From contig NZ_CP019420.1 in NCBI RefSeq assembly GCF_001984215.1, forward strand, positions 744,001 through 808,000: a stretch of 64,000 nt of DNA, given 5' to 3'. Shown piece after piece: positions 57,237 through 64,000 of this stretch. The position numbers and the translations under genes are program-made. The stretch comes from Mycobacterium sp. MS1601 (GTDB lineage Bacteria > Actinomycetota > Actinomycetes > Mycobacteriales > Mycobacteriaceae). The stretch's first letter is position 1. Each line of letters starts with the position of its first letter. The notes under the pieces were generated by a model. The model had not been told where the DNA came from. It did no database searches and saw only the letters and a program-made list of their open reading frames with translations.

Positions 57237-57908
57237 ATGAGTATTCCGTCACGTCGGCGCCGGCTGCGCCGGGCCGCAGCGCCGGTTCTGGCGGCGGCAA
57301 TGTTGTTCGCGGCGCCCATGGGCCTGCCCGCGGCGTCGGCAGAGCCCCCCTGCCCCGACGTCGAGGTGGTCTTTGCCCGCGGCACCAGCGAGGCTCCCGG
57401 AATCGGTCGGGTCGGTGTCGCGCTCACCGACGCCATCCGTGCCCAGAGCGGGCTCAACGTCGGCACCTATGGGGTCGTCTATCCGGCCACCTACGACTTT
57501 CTGGGCGCTGCCGACGGCGCCCGCGACGCCACCAATCGCATCGCGCTGATGGCGCAGCAGTGCCCAAGCACCCGGATCGTGCTGGGTGGTTACTCACAGG
57601 GCGCGGCGATCGTCGACATGCTGGCCGGAATCCCCCCGCTGGGCAACAGGATCGGCGACTTGGGCTCCGCGCCGCCGCTGCCGGGCAATCTCGCCGGGAA
57701 TGTCGCTGCGGCAGCCGTTTTCGGCAATCCCTCGGCCAAGTTCAGTGTCCCCCTGAACGGCTCGGGCCAGTTCGCCGGAAAAGCGGTCGACATGTGCAGC
57801 GACGGTGATCCGATCTGTTCCGACGGCCGGAATCCGTTTGCCCACACCAGCTACGAGAGCGGTCCGCTGGTGCCGCAAGCCGCCGGTTTTGTGGTCGCAC
57901 GGCTCTGA
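57237..57908 (+). CDS. Secreted cutinase-like esterase 2
   Basis: This 223-residue cutinase has a very basic N-terminus (MSIPSRRRRLRR) and a signal peptide ending at PAASAEPP. The mature part has CPDVEVVFARGTSEAPGIGR, the elbow GGYSQGAAIVD, the aspartate in SDGDPICSDG and the histidine in AHTSYESG. It is closest to cutinase 1 in the tandem array (both use GYSQG). The ATG at 57237 is chosen from the signal peptide and a hexamer 7 nt upstream; the open frame begins at 57192 but the additional residues do not look like a signal sequence. Confidence 0.91.
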   Translation: MSIPSRRRRLRRAAAPVLAAAMLFAAPMGLPAASAEPPCPDVEVVFARGTSEAPGIGRVGVALTDAIRAQSGLNVGTYGVVYPATYDFLGAADGARDATNRIALMAQQCPSTRIVLGGYSQGAAIVDMLAGIPPLGNRIGDLGSAPPLPGNLAGNVAAAAVFGNPSAKFSVPLNGSGQFAGKAVDMCSDGDPICSDGRNPFAHTSYESGPLVPQAAGFVVARL

Positions 57909-57958
57909 GAACGCCACGCGGCAGAGTCTCGTCAACGGCTGTGAGCAGCACCGCGCGT

Positions 57959-57964
57959 TAATAT
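57959..57964 (+). promoter_or_regulatory. Candidate leaderless -10 box, cutinase gene 3
   Basis: TAATAT is followed by 7 nt and the ATG at 57972, an ideal leaderless layout. Confidence 0.55.
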
Positions 57965-57971
57965 TGACCAC

Positions 57972-58661
57972 ATGGGTCACTTCTGTCACAGACAGATTCG
58001 ACGGTTCCTCGCCTCGGCGGGTGCCGCGATGGCCGTCGCCACGCTGGTGACGGTGGCGCCCGAGACCCAGCTGCCCACGGCGGCGGCCGTTTCATGCCCC
58101 GAGGTCGAGGTGATCTTCGCGCGTGGCCGGGAGGAACCCACCGGCACGGGCATCGTGGGTACCGCGTTTGTCAACGCGCTGCGCGCCAAGAGCACCAAGA
58201 AGATCGGTTACTACCCCGTCGACTACGACGCCAACATCAGCGTCGACCAGGGCGCCAAAGACATGAGTGCCCACATCCAGTACATGGTGGCCACCTGCCC
58301 GGACACCCGACTGGTGCTGGGCGGCTACTCACTGGGAGCCACCGTCACCGACATGGTGCTGGCCACCCCCGGCCCGTTCTTCGGCTACTCCAACCCCTTG
58401 CCCCTCGGCAGTGACGAGCATGTCGCCGCCGTGGTGTTCTTCGGCAACGGAGCCCGCAAGGTGCTCGGCTACCCCGTCTCGGAGTTCCTGCCCACCTGGA
58501 CCAACAAGGTGATCGACCTGTGCAACGCGCAGGATCCGGTCTGCAGCTCCAGCCTGGATGTGAAGACGTTTCCGGCCAACTGGGGCGATCACCTCCAGAA
58601 GGGATACCTGGACTCGGGCCTGGTGAATCAGGCCGCGACCTTCGCCGCAGCCAAGCTGTAG
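57972..58661 (+). CDS. Secreted cutinase-like esterase 3
   Basis: This 229-residue cutinase-family protein has a signal peptide (AMAVATLVTVAPETQLPTAAA) followed by CPEVEVIFARGREEPTGTG. The nucleophile elbow is GGYSLGAT instead of GYSQG, the aspartate lies in NAQDPVCSSS and the histidine in WGDHLQKGY. The VIFARGR and GYSLG features are shared with cutinase 4 and set both apart from 1 and 2, so the array looks like two pairs from older duplications. A Gln to Leu change next to the nucleophile may alter the active-site surface. Confidence 0.9.
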   Translation: MGHFCHRQIRRFLASAGAAMAVATLVTVAPETQLPTAAAVSCPEVEVIFARGREEPTGTGIVGTAFVNALRAKSTKKIGYYPVDYDANISVDQGAKDMSAHIQYMVATCPDTRLVLGGYSLGATVTDMVLATPGPFFGYSNPLPLGSDEHVAAVVFFGNGARKVLGYPVSEFLPTWTNKVIDLCNAQDPVCSSSLDVKTFPANWGDHLQKGYLDSGLVNQAATFAAAKL

Positions 58662-58673
58662 CAGGCCGGCCAG

Positions 58674-58679
58674 TACGAT
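58674..58679 (+). promoter_or_regulatory. Candidate leaderless -10 box, cutinase gene 4
   Basis: TACGAT is followed by 7 nt and the ATG at 58687. It decides between the two in-frame ATG codons available (58678 falls within the hexamer). Confidence 0.55.
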
Positions 58680-58686
58680 GTGCGTC

Positions 58687-59364
58687 ATGCGAGTCGGGCG
58701 CTTCATCGGGTCAATGTGTGCGGTCCTCGGAACTGTTGCTGTCATGGTCGCGGCGCCCACCGTCGCACCACGGTCGGTCAGCACTGTGCCCACTGCGGCG
58801 GCGGCGTGCCCACAGGTGGAGGTGATCTTCGCGCGCGGTCGCATCGAGCCTCCCGGCGTGGGACAGATCGGCAACGCATTCGTCAGTGCGCTGCGCCAGA
58901 AGACCGACAAGAACATCAATGTCTACGCGGTCAACTACCCCGCTGACAACCAGATCGACGTGGGCGCCAACGACATGAGCGCCCGGATCCAGGACATGGC
59001 AGCCCGTTGCCCCGACACCCGACTGGTGCTGGGCGGTTACTCACTGGGCGCCGCGGTGACCGACGTGGTGCTGGCTGTGCCGTTCGGATTCATGGGATTC
59101 AAGAATCCACTGCCGGCAGGTATGGACCAGAAGATCGCGGCCGTCGCACTGTTCGGCAACGGCGCGGCCTGGGTGGGCCCCATCACCAACTTCAACCCGC
59201 TCTACAGTGAACGCACCATCGAGCTGTGCCACGGCGCGGACCCCATCTGCAACCCGGCCGACCCCAACACCTGGGAGAACAACTGGTCGGATCACCTGCA
59301 GCCGGCCTACATCAACAGTGGGATGGTCAACCAGGCCGCCGACTTCGTGGCCGCCCGGATCTGA
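58687..59364 (+). CDS. Secreted cutinase-like esterase 4
   Basis: This 225-residue cutinase-family protein has a signal peptide ending near TVPTAAAA, then CPQVEVIFARGRIEPPGVGQ. The elbow is GGYSLGAA, the aspartate lies in CHGADPICNPA and the histidine in WSDHLQPAY. It pairs with cutinase 3 by its VIFARGR and GYSLG features. The start at 58687 is set by the TACGAT hexamer 7 nt upstream. It converges on truA with only 1 nt between the stop codons and no visible terminator. Confidence 0.9.
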   Translation: MRVGRFIGSMCAVLGTVAVMVAAPTVAPRSVSTVPTAAAACPQVEVIFARGRIEPPGVGQIGNAFVSALRQKTDKNINVYAVNYPADNQIDVGANDMSARIQDMAARCPDTRLVLGGYSLGAAVTDVVLAVPFGFMGFKNPLPAGMDQKIAAVALFGNGAAWVGPITNFNPLYSERTIELCHGADPICNPADPNTWENNWSDHLQPAYINSGMVNQAADFVAARI

Positions 59365-59365
59365 T

Positions 59366-60232
59366 CTAGCGCGTCCGCACGTCCCTGGTGACGACGTTGC
59401 GCGCCCGCAGCTGATCATCCGGGGGATAGTCCACGCCCACCAGGGTCAGTCCGCGTGCAGGCGCGGCGGCAAAATCACTGGAACGCTTGACCTCTGCGAG
59501 CAAGCCGCCGAGCCAGTCGACCGGGCGGCGATGCTCGCCGACGGCCAGCAGCGCACCCACCACGGAGCGCACCATGTTCCAACAGAACGCATCCGCGGTG
59601 ACAGCGGCCGTGATCAGGTCACCATCGCGCTCCCAGGACAACTGCTGCAGATCACGGATGGTGGTGGCACCGTCGCGGTGCCTGCAGAACGCAGCGAAGT
59701 CGTTGAGCCCCAACAGGTTCGCCGAAGCGGCGGCCATGGCATCCACATCGAGGCGCCGGGGCCACGGGGTGATGAAGCGGGCCTGGTGCGGTTCCACGCC
59801 ATAGGGCGCCGTGGACAACCGGTAGCGGTAGTGCCTGCGTAACGCCGAGAACCTGGCATCAAAACCCGCCGGCGCACGGACGATGTCGCGCACTCGGACG
59901 TCAGTGGGCAGGAAGCGGCCCAATCGCCGCACCAGGGGCAGGAATTCGGGTTCGTCAGGACGGACAGTGCGCGGGTAGGCATGCCCCAGGGCCGCCAACG
60001 GGACATCGACGTGCGCCACCTGTCCGGTGGCGTGCACGCCGGCGTCGGTACGGCCGGCGACGCCGGTCTGCACCGGCGTCCGGAACACCGTCGACAGCGC
60101 CTCCTCCAGCACACCGGCCACCGTCCGCTGACCCGTCTGCGCGGCCCAGCCGGCGAATTCGGTTCCGTCGTAAGCGATCTCGAGACGCAAACGAACGTGC
60201 CCGCCACCGGAGTCGATGGCGGGCACGTTCAT
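59366..60232 (-). CDS. truA: tRNA pseudouridine(38-40) synthase TruA
   Basis: TruA modifies uridines 38-40 in the anticodon stem-loop of many tRNAs. The protein has 288 residues with the catalytic aspartate D63 in [19 protein letters not shown], the early strand [18 protein letters not shown] and the later SFAF-like region [20 protein letters not shown]. It is the last gene of the ribosomal cluster on this strand, 26 nt downstream of rplQ, as in M. tuberculosis (Rv3455c). An N-terminal extension of about 12 residues ([12 protein letters not shown]) precedes the first strand. Confidence 0.96.
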   Translation of the reverse strand: MNVPAIDSGGGHVRLRLEIAYDGTEFAGWAAQTGQRTVAGVLEEALSTVFRTPVQTGVAGRTDAGVHATGQVAHVDVPLAALGHAYPRTVRPDEPEFLPLVRRLGRFLPTDVRVRDIVRAPAGFDARFSALRRHYRYRLSTAPYGVEPHQARFITPWPRRLDVDAMAAASANLLGLNDFAAFCRHRDGATTIRDLQQLSWERDGDLITAAVTADAFCWNMVRSVVGALLAVGEHRRPVDWLGGLLAEVKRSSDFAAAPARGLTLVGVDYPPDDQLRARNVVTRDVRTR

Positions 60233-60258
60233 ATCGTCGTTGTCAGAGACGTCTGTCG

Positions 60259-60810
60259 CTAGGACTTCTTGTCATCCTCGGCGGCGTCCTCGACCGTGGC
60301 ATCCTCGACCGGAGCCTCGTCGGCAGGAGCGTCCTCGACTGCGGCCTCTTCGACTGCGGACTCTTCGACCTTGGCCTCCTCCACCGGAGCCTCCTGCGCG
60401 GCAGGCGCCGAGGCAGCCACGCGACGGGCGCGGTCGGCCTCAGAGGTCACGGTCTTCTCCCGGACCAGCTCGATGACCGCCATGGGAGCGTTGTCGCCCT
60501 TGCGGTTCTCGACCTTGATGATCCGGGTGTAGCCGCCATTGCGATCCGCGTAGAACGGGCCGATCTCGGCGAAGAGGGTGTGCACGACGTCCTTGTCGCG
60601 GATCTTCTTGAGCACCTCACGCCGGTTGTGCAGCGAGCCCTTCTTGGCGTGGGTGATCAGCTTCTCCGCGTAGGGCCGCAGCGCCCGCGCCTTGGGCTCG
60701 GTGGTCTTGATGCGACCATGCTCGAACAGCGACGTGGCCAGGTTGGCCAGTAGTGCCTTCTGGTGCGAAGACGACCCGCCGAGGCGAGCACCCTTTGTGG
60801 GCTTGGGCAT
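60259..60810 (-). CDS. rplQ: 50S ribosomal protein L17
   Basis: L17 lines the polypeptide exit tunnel region. The conserved core is [20 protein letters not shown] followed by [20 protein letters not shown] and [20 protein letters not shown]. After residue 120 there is a long acidic, Ala/Glu/Val-rich tail of about 60 residues (repeats of the type [20 protein letters not shown]), which is common in mycobacteria and probably disordered. Total length is 183 residues. It lies 59 nt downstream of rpoA. Confidence 0.98.
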   Translation of the reverse strand: MPKPTKGARLGGSSSHQKALLANLATSLFEHGRIKTTEPKARALRPYAEKLITHAKKGSLHNRREVLKKIRDKDVVHTLFAEIGPFYADRNGGYTRIIKVENRKGDNAPMAVIELVREKTVTSEADRARRVAASAPAAQEAPVEEAKVEESAVEEAAVEDAPADEAPVEDATVEDAAEDDKKS

Positions 60811-60869
60811 AACGACTACTCCTAAATGGGGCCGGCCCCCGTATCAGGTAGGGCCGGGACGGTTGCTTG

Positions 60870-61961
<1,092 letters not shown>

Positions 61962-61997
61962 TTAGGTGGCCTGTGGCCCGGGGATCCGGGCACAGGA

Positions 61998-62603
61998 TTA
62001 CTTCGAGTAGAGCTCGACGATCAGCTGTTCGGTCAGCGGCACGTCGATCTGCGCGCGCTCGGGCAGCTGGTGCACGAGGATGCGCTGACGCTCGCCGACC
62101 ACCTGCAGCCAGCCCGGGATGGGCCGATCACCGGCGTTGGCTCGAGACAGCTCGAACGGCAGCGTGTTGATCGACTTGTCCTTGATGTCGATGATGTCGT
62201 ACTGCGACACGCGGTAGCTGGGGATGTCGACCTTCACACCGTTGACGGTGAAGTGGCCGTGGCTGACCAGCTGACGCGCCATCCGGCGGGTACGGGCCAG
62301 GCCGGCGCGGTACACCACGTTGTCCAGCCGGCTCTCCAGGATGCGCAGCAGGTTGTCACCGGTCTTGCCCGGAAGACGCACTGCCTCTTCGTAGTAGCGA
62401 CGGAACTGCTTTTCCATCACGCCGTAGGTGAAGCGGGCCTTCTGCTTCTCCTGCAGCTGGTTGCGGTATTCGCTCTCCTTGATCCGCGCGCGACCGTGCT
62501 GGCCGGGCGGGTAGGGGCGCTTCTCGAACGACTGATCTCCACCGACCAGGTCGACGCCGAGGCGACGCGACTTGCGGGTGGCGGGTCCGGTATAACGAGC
62601 CAT
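61998..62603 (-). CDS. rpsD: 30S ribosomal protein S4
   Basis: S4 nucleates 30S assembly and binds 16S rRNA. The 201-residue protein begins MARYTGPATRKSRRLGVDLV and contains the S4 RNA-binding domain (ESRLDNVVYRAGLARTRRMA, VSHGHFTVNGVKVDIPSYRV), ending EQLIVELYSK. No zinc-binding cysteines are present, so this is the Zn-independent form. It follows rpsK and precedes rpoA by 75 nt. Confidence 0.98.
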   Translation of the reverse strand: MARYTGPATRKSRRLGVDLVGGDQSFEKRPYPPGQHGRARIKESEYRNQLQEKQKARFTYGVMEKQFRRYYEEAVRLPGKTGDNLLRILESRLDNVVYRAGLARTRRMARQLVSHGHFTVNGVKVDIPSYRVSQYDIIDIKDKSINTLPFELSRANAGDRPIPGWLQVVGERQRILVHQLPERAQIDVPLTEQLIVELYSK

Positions 62604-62621
62604 TTCTTAGTTCCCTCTCCC

Positions 62622-63044
62622 CTAGACCCGGCGCCGCTTGGGCGGACGGCAACCGTTGTGCGGCTGCGGGGTGACGTCGGAAATCGCGCCGACCTCGAGA
62701 CCGGCAGCCTGCAATGAGCGGATCGCCGTCTCGCGACCCGAACCCGGTCCCTTGACGAACACGTCGACCTTCTTCACACCGTGCTCCTGCGCCTTGCGGG
62801 CAGCGTTCTCGGCAGCCAACTGAGCGGCGAACGGGGTCGACTTACGCGAACCCTTGAAGCCGACGTGACCCGAGGAGGCCCAGGCGATGACGTTGCCCTG
62901 GGGGTCGGTGATGGAGACGATGGTGTTGTTGAACGTGCTCTTGATGTGAGCAGCGCCGTGCGGAACGTTCTTCTTTTCCTTGCGGCGGGTGGTCTTGCCG
63001 CGCCGGGCAGCAGCGCCGCCCGCGGCCTTTTTAGCTGGAGGCAT
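62622..63044 (-). CDS. rpsK: 30S ribosomal protein S11
   Basis: S11 lies on the platform of the 30S subunit. The 140-residue protein has a basic N-terminal extension ([20 protein letters not shown]), the core [20 protein letters not shown] and [20 protein letters not shown], and the conserved end [18 protein letters not shown]. It is preceded by rpsM, with 6 nt between stop and start. Confidence 0.98.
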   Translation of the reverse strand: MPPAKKAAGGAAARRGKTTRRKEKKNVPHGAAHIKSTFNNTIVSITDPQGNVIAWASSGHVGFKGSRKSTPFAAQLAAENAARKAQEHGVKKVDVFVKGPGSGRETAIRSLQAAGLEVGAISDVTPQPHNGCRPPKRRRV

Positions 63045-63050
63045 GCTGGT

Positions 63051-63425
63051 TTACCTGGCCTTCTTCTTGCCGGCGATGGTGCGCTTGGGGCCCTTGCGGG
63101 TGCGCGCATTGGTCTTGGTCCGCTGGCCGCGCACCGGCAGACCACGGCGGTGCCGCAGGCCCTGGTAGCAGCCGATCTCGATCTTGCGGCGGATGTCCGC
63201 CTGCACCTCGCGACGCAGGTCGCCTTCGACCTTGAGGTTGCCCTCGATGTAGTCGCGGAGCTGGCTCACCTGATCATCGGTGAGGTCCTTGGAACGCTGG
63301 TCCCGGCTGATGCCGGTGGCGTCCAGGATCTCCTGGGAGCGGGTACGGCCGATGCCGTAGATGTAGGTCAGCGCGATCTCCATGCGCTTGTCGCGCGGGA
63401 GATCAACGCCCATGAGACGTGCCAT
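63051..63425 (-). CDS. rpsM: 30S ribosomal protein S13
   Basis: S13 is at the head of the 30S subunit and contacts L5 and P-site tRNA. The real start is the ATG at 63423-63425 ([20 protein letters not shown]), because the protein family begins here; the open frame runs 32 codons further upstream. [19 protein letters not shown] and [20 protein letters not shown] are diagnostic. The protein has 124 residues with a basic C-terminal tail. A 153-bp gap separates it from rpmJ. Confidence 0.98.
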   Translation of the reverse strand: MARLMGVDLPRDKRMEIALTYIYGIGRTRSQEILDATGISRDQRSKDLTDDQVSQLRDYIEGNLKVEGDLRREVQADIRRKIEIGCYQGLRHRRGLPVRGQRTKTNARTRKGPKRTIAGKKKAR

Positions 63426-63578
63426 CAGGCAGTGTTCCTTTTCGTTGCGGAGGTCTGTTCCCAGTCCGTTCCCCTCACGGGGTCCGGCCTCCGTGCCGGA
63501 CGTGGTGAGTGGCCTATCCACTCAGTGGTACTGGGAGGTCTGCATTCAGTTGTGGGTGCTGCTCTTAAGAGCTGGGGG

Positions 63579-63692
63579 TTAGCCCTGCCGCTGCTTGTGG
63601 CGCGGATCAGAGCAGATCACCATGACCCGCCCGTGCCGGCGGATCACCCTGCACTTGTCGCAGATCGGCTTGACGCTCGGGTTCACCTTCAC
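63579..63692 (-). CDS. rpmJ: 50S ribosomal protein L36
   Basis: This small gene encodes 37 residues: [20 protein letters not shown], then [17 protein letters not shown]. The cysteines (ICDKC and ICS) and histidine (PRH) are the zinc ligands of the C-plus form of L36. The GTG start at 63690-63692 and TAA stop at 63579-63581 give exactly the family length. It lies between infA and rpsM, as in other actinobacteria. Confidence 0.96.
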
Positions 63693-63740
63693 GGCAGTAA
63701 CGATCCTTTGTTTCTGGAAGTGGGATTGAAGTCGGACTGT

Positions 63741-63962
63741 TTACTTGTAGCGGTACACAATGCGGCCACGGGACAGGTCGTAGGGAGACAGCTCCACCAC
63801 GACGCGGTCCTCCGGCAGGATGCGGATGTAGTGCTGACGCATCTTGCCGCTGATGTGGGCGAGCACCTTGTGTCCGTTCTCCAGCTCAATGCGGAACATC
63901 GCATTGGGCAGAGGCTCGACCACGCGGCCCTCGACCTCGATGGCACCGTCTTTCTTGGCCAT
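63741..63962 (-). CDS. infA: Translation initiation factor IF-1
   Basis: IF-1 binds the A site of the 30S subunit during initiation. The 73-residue OB-fold protein begins [20 protein letters not shown] and ends [13 protein letters not shown]. The ATG at 63960-63962 starts the family-typical MAKKDG; an in-frame ATG four codons upstream is less likely. The gene precedes rpmJ by 48 nt and begins the ribosomal gene run seen here. The last 38 bp of the window are upstream sequence with no recognisable gene. Confidence 0.97.
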
Positions 63963-64000
63963 ACGCTTCGGCAATCCTTGCTTTTTGGTTTCGTATCTAC

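Overview
The window is chromosomal DNA of a high-GC mycobacterium, most likely a fast-growing Mycolicibacterium-type species. The assignment rests on gene order. The backbone follows the Mycobacterium tuberculosis segment Rv3432c to Rv3462c: gadB (partial), nnr, glmS, an Rv3438-like gene, an Rv3439c/Rv3440c-like pair, glmM, rpsI-rplM, the complete ESX-4 type VII secretion locus (esxT, esxU, an Rv3446c-like gene, eccC4, eccD4, mycP4, eccB4), cutinases, truA, rplQ, rpoA, rpsD, rpsK, rpsM, rpmJ and infA. No rRNA gene, intact tRNA gene, CRISPR array, insertion sequence or phage gene was seen.

Several blocks interrupt that backbone. (1) 2253-9878: a GntR/HutC regulator divergent from a tightly overlapping nine-gene catabolic operon (MHS-type MFS importer, lactonase-like metallo-beta-lactamase fold protein, SDR, two beta-hydroxyacid dehydrogenases, cupin, single and fused double carboxymuconolactone-decarboxylase-type proteins). 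(2) 9833-11172: an alpha/beta hydrolase and a small membrane protein. (3) 14172-22102: an LLM-type oxidoreductase, then a GntR/FadR regulator followed by a complete ABC importer, an aldehyde dehydrogenase and a crotonase. (4) 23962-25215: an Old Yellow Enzyme-type oxidoreductase. (5) 26847-27987: two paralogous small secreted proteins. (6) 29536-36484: a decayed class III cyclase gene, a large LuxR (LAL) regulator, a frameshifted aldehyde dehydrogenase, a STAS protein and a GAF/winged-helix regulator. (7) 45683-54746: an unusual locus lying next to eccB4.

Block 7 is the best candidate for an undescribed system. A polyprenyl diphosphate synthase and a 225-residue protein are transcribed leftwards toward eccB4. 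From the same 81-bp intergenic region, a four-gene operon runs rightwards: a 425-residue protein of unknown function that may contain a START-like fold, a 242-residue helical plus beta-sandwich protein, a 1062-residue nucleotide cyclase/NTPase/TPR protein, and a 688-residue FAD-dependent amine-oxidase/desaturase-family enzyme. The last two genes start inside the preceding stop codons. The arrangement suggests production, oxidation and binding or storage of an isoprenoid under nucleotide-signal control, but the product is unknown.

To the right, a CGNR zinc-finger regulator and an EamA transporter diverge around a perfect inverted repeat. Four tandem cutinase-like esterases follow, each preceded by a -10-like hexamer exactly 7 nt from the start codon. 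The ribosomal protein/rpoA genes come last, on the minus strand.

Many single genes in the window carry a TANNNT hexamer 6-8 nt before the start codon, as expected for leaderless mycobacterial mRNAs. I used this to choose several starts. Genes inside operons instead use Shine-Dalgarno sequences or ATGA/GTGA overlaps.
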